Shown piece by piece: positions 8,964-16,316 of a stretch of 64,000 nucleotides of DNA. The notes beneath the pieces are model-generated. The model did no database searches. It was not told the origin of the DNA and worked only from the letters and a program-made list of their open reading frames with translations. A program made the translations under genes and the position numbers. How positions within the stretch are numbered: the first letter of the stretch is position 1; the number at the start of each line of letters is the position of its first letter. The DNA is from Cytophagaceae bacterium (lineage in GTDB: Bacteria > Bacteroidota > Bacteroidia > Cytophagales > Spirosomataceae), in assembly GCA_947450365.1 (NCBI GenBank), contig CANFVE010000005.1, forward strand, positions 39,096 to 103,095, written 5' to 3'.

Positions 8964-9500
8964 TTACGGCTTAAAGCGTTCGTATACATCTTTTCCGGTG
9001 CTTGGGTCCCGGCCGAATAGTTCGATGTAATAGACAGAAGGCATATATCCGCTATCGTCTACGCTGACAAAGACACGATCGAGGATTTGCAATTTGCCGT
9101 TGATCGGGAATAGGGCAATCGGAGTGCCTTTGGGATCTAATTTGACCACAAATTTTCGTTTTCGGTAGGCCAAAAAATAGCCTTCATAGGCATTCACTTC
9201 GCCTTTGATGGGGTCTGTGTAAAGTCCGTAGGCAAGGGTCCTTTGGATGGTGCTTAATTCTTCTTTTTGGCCTTTTTCGGCGTAGCGAAGCCAATATGTA
9301 TGCACGGGTTGTTTGCTGTTTAGGGATTTATTAGGCAAAACATTTGCGTCATAAACGACCGTATTGGCATTTGAACTTCGTTGGATATAAAAAAGGCGAT
9401 TGGGGGCACTGGGTGGAATAGGAAAACGTTCCCCCATTTTGGCATAAACACTGAGGGATACCCACATGCTTATAACCCATAAAATAAGGGAACGTTTCAT
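8964..9500 (-). CDS. secreted protein, probably DUF4833 family
   Basis: A 178-residue protein with a signal peptide (hydrophobic residues 5-18, cleavage near VYAK). The blocks NRLFYIQRSSNANTVVYDAN, YWLRYAEKGQKEEL, TLAYGL and FLAYRKRKFVVKL recall the uncharacterised DUF4833 family of Bacteroidota; this is from memory and not searched. The function is unknown. It starts 4 bases after the fabI stop codon on the same strand, so the two are probably cotranscribed, which makes a role in the envelope or lipid state possible but unproven. Confidence 0.75.
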   Translation of the reverse strand: MKRSLILWVISMWVSLSVYAKMGERFPIPPSAPNRLFYIQRSSNANTVVYDANVLPNKSLNSKQPVHTYWLRYAEKGQKEELSTIQRTLAYGLYTDPIKGEVNAYEGYFLAYRKRKFVVKLDPKGTPIALFPINGKLQILDRVFVSVDDSGYMPSVYYIELFGRDPSTGKDVYERFKP

Positions 9501-9504
9501 GAAT

Positions 9505-10326
9505 TTATTTGAGGCCTTGTTCCATTTTCTCTACAATCTCCTCAGAAATTCCTACGCATGAGAAACCTCCATCGTGGAATAGATTTTGCATGGTTACGCG
9601 GCGCGTTAAATCAGAGAAAAGGGTGATGACATAATCGGCACAATCGTCGGCCGTGGCATTTCCGAGCGGCGACATTTGGTTGGCATATTCGTAAAATGCA
9701 TTAAATCCGCTGATTCCTGTTCCTGCGGTTGTTTTCGTAGGGGATTGGGAAACGGTATTTACGCGAACGCCTTTGGCTTTTCCGTAGTGGTAGCCGTAGC
9801 TACGGGCGATGGATTCGAGCATGGCTTTGGCTTGGGCCATGTCGGTATAATCTGGGAAAGAGCGTTGGGCTGCGATATACGAAAGCGCGACCACGGAACC
9901 GCCTTCGGCGATTGCATCTTTTTTCTGCGCTACTTGCATCATTTTATGGAAAGAAAGCGCGGACACATCGATGGATTTTAAGAACCATTCGTAGTTCAAA
10001 TCGCTGTATTCACGTCCTTTACGGATGTTTGTACTCATACCGATGGAGTGCAATACGAAGTCGACCGGTCCACCTAAAAATTCCATGGACTCGTCGTATA
10101 ATTTTTCTAGGTCTTCGATGGACGTGGCATCTGCGCCGATGATTTTAGCGCCGCATTGTTCAGCTAGGTGATTAATTTCCCCCATTCTCATGGCGAGGGG
10201 AGCGTTCGTTAGTGTAAAAGTGGCGCCTTCTTCGTGAGCGCGTTGGGCGATTTTCCAAGCGATTGAATCCTCGTTTAATGCGCCTGAAATGATTCCTCTT
10301 TTTCCTTTAAGTAAGCCGTATGCCAT
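9505..10326 (-). CDS. fabI: enoyl-[acyl-carrier-protein] reductase [NADH] FabI
   Basis: A 273-residue short-chain dehydrogenase of the FabI type, reducing the trans-2-enoyl group on ACP in the last step of each fatty-acid elongation cycle. It starts YGLLKGKRGIISGALNEDSIAWKIAQ (the family's nucleotide-binding loop with the GxxxxxSIAW pattern). The catalytic pair has the FabI spacing Tyr-x6-Lys in DYTDMAQAKAML, preceded by the first conserved Tyr in VVALSYIAAQR. The usual TxxAxxI-like substrate loop follows (KTTAGTGISGF). Length is normal. It is divergent from rimP and followed after 4 bases by the DUF4833-like gene. Confidence 0.95.
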   Translation of the reverse strand: MAYGLLKGKRGIISGALNEDSIAWKIAQRAHEEGATFTLTNAPLAMRMGEINHLAEQCGAKIIGADATSIEDLEKLYDESMEFLGGPVDFVLHSIGMSTNIRKGREYSDLNYEWFLKSIDVSALSFHKMMQVAQKKDAIAEGGSVVALSYIAAQRSFPDYTDMAQAKAMLESIARSYGYHYGKAKGVRVNTVSQSPTKTTAGTGISGFNAFYEYANQMSPLGNATADDCADYVITLFSDLTRRVTMQNLFHDGGFSCVGISEEIVEKMEQGLK

Positions 10327-10389
10327 ATGGTTTGTTTGATTTTTGGTGCAATTAACGAATTTTTTCTCAGAATAGAATGGAACGAGGCC

Positions 10390-10419
10390 TTGTAGTTCTG
10401 AATTTTTTGCGTAGCTTTG
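10390..10419 (+). promoter_or_regulatory. Bacteroidota-type promoter of the rimP-nusA-infB operon
   Basis: TTG at 10390-10392, a 19-base spacer and TAGCTTTG at 10412-10419 match the Bacteroidota -33/-7 pattern (TTTG / TAnnTTTG). It is followed by a leader of about 60 bases that contains a hairpin with a T run, then rimP. Confidence 0.65.
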
Positions 10420-10436
10420 TGACGGAAATTTTAGAA

Positions 10437-10464
10437 AAGAAGAGGGGTTTTAATCCCTCTTTTT
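10437..10464 (+). promoter_or_regulatory. possible transcription attenuator in the rimP leader
   Basis: The leader has a stem AGAGGG / CCCTCT, extended by A-T pairs on each side, with an 8-base loop and TTTTTGTTTT after it. It has the shape of an intrinsic terminator but lies between the operon promoter and the rimP start at 10486, with no plus-strand gene upstream to terminate. Premature termination controlled by an operon product (for example NusA) is an inference. Confidence 0.6.
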
Positions 10465-10485
10465 GTTTTCATAGCTTTTAAGGAG

Positions 10486-10962
10486 ATGAGTGATTTAGCA
10501 AGCAAGGTTCGGGGATGGGTAGAAGAATATGTGGGAGAAGGACCGCTGTTTTTGGTGGATTTACAGATTACCAAAGGGCTGAAGCGATCACAAATTTCGA
10601 TATTGGTAGATACGGAAGAGGGGGTGACGATCGAGGCTTGTGCGTTGTTGAGTCGCAAATTAGGTAATTTCATCGAGGAGCAAGAATGGATTGAGGAGGC
10701 CTATAATTTGGAGGTTTCGTCGCCGGGATTGGATTTTCCGCTGACCCAGGGCTGGCAGTTCAAAAAGAACATAGGCCGAAAAGTGAAGGCTTGGATGAAG
10801 GAAGGTGAGAATGTGGAAGGAGAGTTAGTGGGGTATTCGGATGAGGCGGTGGAGATTTTGACAGAGAAAACGGTGAAGCATCGTAAAATAGTGGCGAAGG
10901 AGCCTACGTGGTTTCCTTTGGTTACGGTAGATAAAATAAAAGTACAAGTGTCATTTCAATAA
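10486..10962 (+). CDS. rimP: ribosome maturation factor RimP
   Basis: A 158-residue RimP, needed for maturation of the 30S subunit. The N-terminal domain shows PLFLVDLQITKG and the ILVDTEEGVTIEACALLSRKLGNFIEE block; the YNLEVSSPGLDFPLT motif is the family signature; a C-terminal Sm-like domain (about residues 85-158) ends with the VDKIKVQVSF strand. It is the first gene of the usual rimP-nusA-infB operon, 18 bases before nusA. AGGAG directly touches the ATG, too close to act as a normal ribosome-binding site. Confidence 0.95.
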   Translation: MSDLASKVRGWVEEYVGEGPLFLVDLQITKGLKRSQISILVDTEEGVTIEACALLSRKLGNFIEEQEWIEEAYNLEVSSPGLDFPLTQGWQFKKNIGRKVKAWMKEGENVEGELVGYSDEAVEILTEKTVKHRKIVAKEPTWFPLVTVDKIKVQVSFQ

Positions 10963-10980
10963 AAAAACGTAAAGATAGCA

Positions 10981-12228
10981 ATGAACAGTGTTGAATTAAT
11001 TTCGTCATTTTCAGACTTTGCTCGGGACAAGAACATTGACAAACCGACGATGATCGCGGTTTTAGAAGAAGTTTTTAGAACGATGATTCGTAAGAAATTT
11101 GGGTCCGATGAGAATTTCAATGTCATTATCAACCCAGAAAGTGGGGACTTGGAAATGTGGCGTACCCGGGAGATTGTCGACGACAACTCCGAAGATATTT
11201 GGGATTTTGACAAAATACCTTTGGCGGAAGCAAAGGTGATTGAGCCAGATTTTGAGATTGGGGAAGAAGTAGCGGAATTGATTAAGCTGGAAGATTTCGG
11301 TCGTCGGGTGGTTCAAACCGCGCGTCAAACCTTGATTCAGAAAATTAAGGACATCGAGAAGGAGAGTTTGTATGATAAATACAAGGATTTGGTAGGGGAG
11401 TTGGTGACTTCGGAGGTGTATCAAATTTTGGGTCGTGAATTGATTTTGTTGGACAATGATGACAACGAATTGATTTTGCCAAAAACGGAAATGATTTCAA
11501 AAGATCGTTTCAAGAAAGGGGAGACCATTCGGGCAATCATCCATAAAGTGGAAATGGCGAATGGAACGCCTCGGATTATTTTGTCTCGTATTTCTCCGGT
11601 GTTTTTGGAGCGTTTATTTGAGCAAGAGATTCCAGAAATTTACGATGGAACGATCACGATTCGCAAGATTGTGCGTGAACCAGGTGAGCGTGCGAAAGTG
11701 GCGGTTGAGTCTTATGATGACCGCATCGATCCGGTAGGTGCTTGTGTGGGGATGAAGGGAAGTCGGATTCACGGCATTGTGCGTGAATTGCAGAATGAGA
11801 ATATTGATGTGATTAATTTCACGGATAATTTGGAATTATTGGTGGCGCGTACCTTGAGCCCGGCGAAGTTGAATTCGATGGCAATAGATAAGGAGCGTCG
11901 TCGTATTTCGGTGTTTTTGAATTCGGATCAGGTGTCGATGGCGATTGGTCGGGGAGGACAAAACATTAAATTGGCTGGCAAGTTAGTTGGGTATGAAATC
12001 GATGTATTCCGGGATGTTCCGAAGGATGAGTTGGATGATGAGGATGTGGAATTGTCAGAATTCTCGAATGAGATTGAGGCTTGGATTTTGGATGAGCTTC
12101 ATAAAATCGGTTTAGATACGGCGAAGCAAGTTTTGGCCTTATCGAAGGAGGAATTGGAGCGTAGAACGGAGTTGGAAGAGGAGACGATCGAAGATATTTT
12201 ATCGATTTTGCGTTCGGAGTTTGAGTAA
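10981..12228 (+). CDS. nusA: transcription termination/antitermination protein NusA
   Basis: A 415-residue NusA that binds RNA polymerase and nascent RNA to modulate pausing, termination and antitermination. The N-terminal domain (about 1-130) begins ELISSFSDFARDKNIDK. An S1-like RNA-binding domain follows (LVGELVTSEVYQILG), then the two KH domains with VGACVGMKGSRIHGIVRELQNENIDVI and the GRGGQNIKLAGKLVGYEIDV motif. The C-terminal part has one helix-hairpin-helix region (LHKIGLDTAKQVLALSKEELERR), so it is shorter than the E. coli form with two acidic repeats. It lies in the rimP-nusA-infB operon. Confidence 0.96.
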   Translation: MNSVELISSFSDFARDKNIDKPTMIAVLEEVFRTMIRKKFGSDENFNVIINPESGDLEMWRTREIVDDNSEDIWDFDKIPLAEAKVIEPDFEIGEEVAELIKLEDFGRRVVQTARQTLIQKIKDIEKESLYDKYKDLVGELVTSEVYQILGRELILLDNDDNELILPKTEMISKDRFKKGETIRAIIHKVEMANGTPRIILSRISPVFLERLFEQEIPEIYDGTITIRKIVREPGERAKVAVESYDDRIDPVGACVGMKGSRIHGIVRELQNENIDVINFTDNLELLVARTLSPAKLNSMAIDKERRRISVFLNSDQVSMAIGRGGQNIKLAGKLVGYEIDVFRDVPKDELDDEDVELSEFSNEIEAWILDELHKIGLDTAKQVLALSKEELERRTELEEETIEDILSILRSEFE

Positions 12229-12273
12229 GTAATAAAGCGTAATTGTAGCAATTTTTAGTATTATTAATCATTT

Positions 12274-15018
12274 ATGGCAGAAGAAAAGACAATGCGGTTA
12301 AGCCTTGTAGCAAAGCAAATAAACGTGGGAACGTCTACGATCCTTCAGTTTCTTTCTGCTAAGGGGCATAAGGTGGATAACAATCCAAACGCGAAATTGA
12401 ATTTCGAGCAGCTGACTTTATTGGCCAAAGAATATGGTGCAAATCACCTATTGGAGGACTCCGAGCCAGCTAAAAAGCCTATTGAAGAACCTGCGGCGCC
12501 TGTCGTGGCACCTGCCCCCGTAGTGGAGGTGGTTGCTCCTGCACCTGAACCGGTGGTGGAAAAAATTCCTGAACCGGTGGCGGTAGTCGCGCCGGTGGTG
12601 GAGGTGGTAGTTCCTGAGCCAGTAGTTGAAAAACCTGTGGTGGAAGCACCGGCTCCTGCGCCTGCGGAGGAGAGGCAAGTTGGATTAAAAGTATTGGGTC
12701 GGATTGAATTGGATAAAAAAGGAAATCCGGTAGCCCCTAAACCTGCGCCAAAACCGGCGGAGGAGCCTAAAGCCCCTGTGGTACCCGTACCAGAACCGGT
12801 GAAGGTGGAAGCACCGGCACCTGCGCCTGTGGTACCGGCGGCCCCTGTGGTGGAGCCGATTGAGTTGATCGAAGCGAAGGGTGATACCTTGAAGGGTTTG
12901 ACGGTCTTAGGAAAGATTGAATTGCCTGTGGATAATGATCGCTCAGGCGGACACAAGCATAAGCGGAAACGCATTATTAAGGAAGAGAAAAAGCCGGTAG
13001 CCAATGAGCAGCGTCCAGCGCCTGCGGGTGGTGGGGCGAATAAGGGCAAGGATTTTGGTAAAAAACCTGCACCTGGAGCGAAGGCGCCGAGCAAAGAAGA
13101 ATTATCAGATAAGGACATCCAAGAGCAAATTAAGGCCACCATGGCTCGTTTGCAGGGTGCGACAACGAAGCAGAGTTTCGGGGCAGATAAGCGTCGGGAA
13201 AAGCGAAAAGGTCGTGCGGAGGCGGAAGAGGCTCGTTTGATGGCGGAAGATGAGGAGGCAAAAATCTTAAAAGTGACCGAATTTATTTCGGCGAGTGATT
13301 TGGCTTCGTTGATGGACGTATCGGTGAATGAGGTGATTTCGACGTGTATGAGTTTGGGGATGTTCGTGTCGATCAACCAACGGTTAGACGCCGAGGCGAT
13401 TACCGTGATTGCGGATGAGTTTGGATTTGAGGTAAGTTTTGTTTCGGCGGAAGAGGAGATCGATGCGGAGGAAACAGAAGTGGAAGATTTGCCGGAGGAT
13501 TTGGAACCACGTGCGCCGATTGTGACGATTATGGGTCACGTTGACCACGGTAAAACATCCTTATTGGATTATATTCGTCGGGCCAAAGTCGCCGCAGGCG
13601 AGGCCGGAGGAATCACCCAGCACATCGGGGCCTATTCGGTTCAAACGGATTCAGGTAAGAAGGTAACGTTTTTGGATACACCGGGTCACGAGGCCTTTAC
13701 GGCGATGCGTGCGCGGGGAGCGAAGATTACGGATATTGTGATTATTGTAATTGCGGCGGATGATTCTGTCATGCCACAAACCAAAGAGGCGATTAACCAT
13801 GCGATGGTGGCAGGTGTTCCGATTGTTTTTGCTTTCTCGAAAGTGGACAAAGATGGTGCGAATGCGGACAAGGTGCGTGAGGAATTGGCGGGCTTGAATA
13901 TGTTGGTCGAAGACTGGGGTGGTAAATACCAAAGTCAGGAGATTTCATCGAAGTCGGGCTTGGGTATTAATGACTTGTTGGAGAAGGTGTTATTAGAAGC
14001 AGAAATGCTTGAATTGACGGCAAATCCGAATAAGAAGGCGGTAGGAGCGGTGATTGAGGCGGAATTGGACAAAGGACGTGGCTATGTGACGACGTTGTTG
14101 ATTCAGGCGGGAACGTTGAAAATTGGAGATATGATGTTGGCTGGTGATAATTATGGTCGTGTGAAAGCGATGTTTGATCACCATGGCAATAAGATTAAGA
14201 AGGCGGGTCCTTCGACGCCGGTCCAAGTATTGGGCTTAAACGGTGCGCCGCAGGCGGGTGATAAGTTGTTATGTTTAGAAAATGAGCGCGAGGCGCGCGA
14301 GATTGCAAATAAGCGTGAGCAGATTTTGCGTGAGCAGACATTGCGGACGCGGAAGCATATTACGTTGGAGGAGATTGGTCGTCGGAAGGCGATTGGTACT
14401 TTCCGCGAGTTGAACGTGATTGTGAAGGGTGACGTGGATGGGTCTGTGGAGGCTTTGTCGGATTCCTTGATGAAGTTATCGACGGAGGAGGTTCAGGTGC
14501 GGATTATTCACAAAGGCGTGGGTCAGGTGTCTGAATCGGATGTGGCTTTGGCTTCGACGTCGGATGCGGTGATTATTGCGTTCCAGGTGCGTCCCTCGGC
14601 CAATGCACGTCGTTTAGCGGATACGGAGCAAATTGAGATTCGAAATTATTCGATTATTTACCAGGCGATTGATGAGATTAAGGCGGCGATGGAGGGTATG
14701 TTGGCCCCAACCTTCGAGGAGGTGATCACAGCGAATATCGAAGTCCGTGATGTGTTTAAGATTTCCAAAATTGGTACGGTCGCGGGAAGTTATGTATTGG
14801 ATGGAACGGCGAAGCGCTCGAATAAGATTCGCGTGATTCGTGATTTCGTGGTGATTCATGATGGAGAGATATCGGCCTTGAAGCGTTTCAAAGACGATGT
14901 GGCGGAAGTGAAGTTTGGCTATGAATGTGGTCTTTCGGTGAAGAATTTCAATGACTTGGAGGTGGGGGACCTGCTCGAGTGTTACGAAATGAAGGAAGTG
15001 AAACGAACCTTGAAATAA
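12274..15018 (+). CDS. infB: translation initiation factor IF-2
   Basis: A 914-residue IF-2, the GTPase that brings fMet-tRNA to the 30S subunit. The first about 55 residues form the small N-terminal domain ([20 protein letters not shown]). A long disordered region rich in Pro, Ala, Val and Glu follows (about 60-300) and contains two copies of a GL.VLG.IEL motif at about 137 and 208. The GTPase starts at about 415: G1 GHVDHGKT (421-428), G3 DTPGHE, and G4 as SKVD (522-525) in place of the usual NKxD. The C-terminal domains ([46 protein letters not shown]) are complete. An intrinsic terminator follows directly. Confidence 0.97.
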   Translation: MAEEKTMRLSLVAKQINVGTSTILQFLSAKGHKVDNNPNAKLNFEQLTLLAKEYGANHLLEDSEPAKKPIEEPAAPVVAPAPVVEVVAPAPEPVVEKIPEPVAVVAPVVEVVVPEPVVEKPVVEAPAPAPAEERQVGLKVLGRIELDKKGNPVAPKPAPKPAEEPKAPVVPVPEPVKVEAPAPAPVVPAAPVVEPIELIEAKGDTLKGLTVLGKIELPVDNDRSGGHKHKRKRIIKEEKKPVANEQRPAPAGGGANKGKDFGKKPAPGAKAPSKEELSDKDIQEQIKATMARLQGATTKQSFGADKRREKRKGRAEAEEARLMAEDEEAKILKVTEFISASDLASLMDVSVNEVISTCMSLGMFVSINQRLDAEAITVIADEFGFEVSFVSAEEEIDAEETEVEDLPEDLEPRAPIVTIMGHVDHGKTSLLDYIRRAKVAAGEAGGITQHIGAYSVQTDSGKKVTFLDTPGHEAFTAMRARGAKITDIVIIVIAADDSVMPQTKEAINHAMVAGVPIVFAFSKVDKDGANADKVREELAGLNMLVEDWGGKYQSQEISSKSGLGINDLLEKVLLEAEMLELTANPNKKAVGAVIEAELDKGRGYVTTLLIQAGTLKIGDMMLAGDNYGRVKAMFDHHGNKIKKAGPSTPVQVLGLNGAPQAGDKLLCLENEREAREIANKREQILREQTLRTRKHITLEEIGRRKAIGTFRELNVIVKGDVDGSVEALSDSLMKLSTEEVQVRIIHKGVGQVSESDVALASTSDAVIIAFQVRPSANARRLADTEQIEIRNYSIIYQAIDEIKAAMEGMLAPTFEEVITANIEVRDVFKISKIGTVAGSYVLDGTAKRSNKIRVIRDFVVIHDGEISALKRFKDDVAEVKFGYECGLSVKNFNDLEVGDLLECYEMKEVKRTLK

Positions 15019-15020
15019 AA

Positions 15021-15051
15021 AAAAGCCCAATCGAGAGATTGGGCTTTTTTT
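15021..15051. terminator. rho-independent terminator after infB, likely bidirectional
   Basis: A 12-bp perfect stem AAAAGCCCAATC / GATTGGGCTTTT with a GAGA tetraloop, with a T run on the plus side and an A run on the other, ends the rimP-nusA-infB operon. The A run means it could also stop transcripts from the Wzz-like gene on the minus strand, though that stop codon is about 150 bases away. Confidence 0.95.
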
Positions 15052-15197
15052 ATGGATTAGGATTTTTGAATAGCTGATCGGATTTTTTCAAAAAATATTT
15101 TGTTGGGGAAATTCGAAGGGGGCTTTTTATCCTGAACGATGGTGAATTATCAGCCACTAATTTTTACGGCCAATGGTAAGGGCCATAAGGTCCTTAA

Positions 15198-16313
15198 TTA
15201 GCCCAGCAAGGATTTCAAGTCCACTTCCTTAAAGAAGATATATCCGAGGGCGATGAAGATTCCGACGAACATGAAACCGAGGGTGATGAGGCTGCGGCTG
15301 GGTCCAACTTTCGTTTTGGCTATTTCAGCAGGCTCTAATACCTTGAAGATTGGCGTTTCCCGTTGAACTTTGATTTGTGCATCGGTCATTTGCGTACTGA
15401 GCGAGGCGTATAGGTTATAAGCCATATCCACTTCGTATTGCAATTTTTTCTCCTGATCCTTCGCGACATTTAAGAATAAATTCCGGTTTTGATCGCGGTA
15501 ATTGGATAAGGTAAATAAGGCTTGGTCGTATTTTTTTCTAGCCTCCGCTTGCCGTGTTTGAAGGAATCCTAATTCTTTCCTAGCCTTCTCGGTGCGGTAA
15601 TTAATGACATATTTTGTCAATTGATTCTGCACCAAACTACTGATGGAGGCCGCAGCAAAAGCATTTGTCATTTTTACCGTTAACGTGATGATGGCTGATT
15701 TTTTATCGATTTCAACGGTAATGGCCCCTTGCAAATTTTTAATCGCTTGGCTTTCTTTTTTGTTTAATTTCAAAACATCTGACGGAATGACATTATTTGG
15801 TATAACTTCTCCAGGTTTTGGTTTTGATGCCTTTGTAGAATCGTCCTCAGAGAAAATGGATGGAATGGTAATTGGTGCGGCATCTTGTTTCGTTGTCAAG
15901 TAGGTGACCAAACTTTGCCATATTTTTAATTTTGGATTGTATATATTGGCCTTAATAACCTCTTGCAAGAAAGGAGCACTTTGAACAATATTCGGGTATA
16001 GATCCGGTCGGATTGCCTCGGAACTACTTCCTGCTCCCCCCAAGTCAATCCCGGCTAAACCTGCCAATGATTTAAGGCCGCTTAAACCTCCACCGCTCGT
16101 TTTGGAATCTAGCTCAGGCAATAATTTAACAGTAGACACATATTGATTGGCTTTGGTTAAAGAATATACAGCACCAAGCCCAGCAAATACCAAAGCCAAA
16201 ACTGCAATAAATAATTTATAGGCTTTTAAAACCCTGAAAATTTCACCAAAATTAATCGAAATCTCTCCGTTGTCTTGCGGATTATTCGGGATGTTCGTTT
16301 CCGTCGTCGACAT
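15198..16313 (-). CDS. Wzz-family polysaccharide chain-length determinant / co-polymerase-like protein
   Basis: A 371-residue inner-membrane protein of the Wzz type, which controls chain length or export of surface polysaccharide. It has a cytoplasmic N-terminus with EISINFGEIFRVLKAYK, a first membrane helix (about 36-54), a periplasmic region with coiled-coil character (about 235-320, FLQTRQAEARKKYDQALF), the proline-containing block EPAEIAKTKVGPSRSLITLGFMFVG, and a second helix near the C-terminus. No cytoplasmic tyrosine-kinase domain is fused. Its start lies 3 bases after the stop of the Wza-like gene, so the two form an export pair. No polymerase or transferase genes are adjacent. Confidence 0.9.
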   Translation of the reverse strand: MSTTETNIPNNPQDNGEISINFGEIFRVLKAYKLFIAVLALVFAGLGAVYSLTKANQYVSTVKLLPELDSKTSGGGLSGLKSLAGLAGIDLGGAGSSSEAIRPDLYPNIVQSAPFLQEVIKANIYNPKLKIWQSLVTYLTTKQDAAPITIPSIFSEDDSTKASKPKPGEVIPNNVIPSDVLKLNKKESQAIKNLQGAITVEIDKKSAIITLTVKMTNAFAAASISSLVQNQLTKYVINYRTEKARKELGFLQTRQAEARKKYDQALFTLSNYRDQNRNLFLNVAKDQEKKLQYEVDMAYNLYASLSTQMTDAQIKVQRETPIFKVLEPAEIAKTKVGPSRSLITLGFMFVGIFIALGYIFFKEVDLKSLLG

Positions 16314-16316
16314 GGA

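Noticed and set aside
12444-13376. 310-residue minus-strand ORF opposite infB
   Set aside because: Its Gly/Thr/Ser-rich repeats are the reverse reading of the Pro/Ala/Val-rich arm of IF-2; there is no family signal, so it is a shadow.
15052-15197. Hairpin AGGGCCATAAGGTCCT between infB and the Wzz-like gene
   Set aside because: Short imperfect stem with no T run on either strand; nothing else is seen in this gap.
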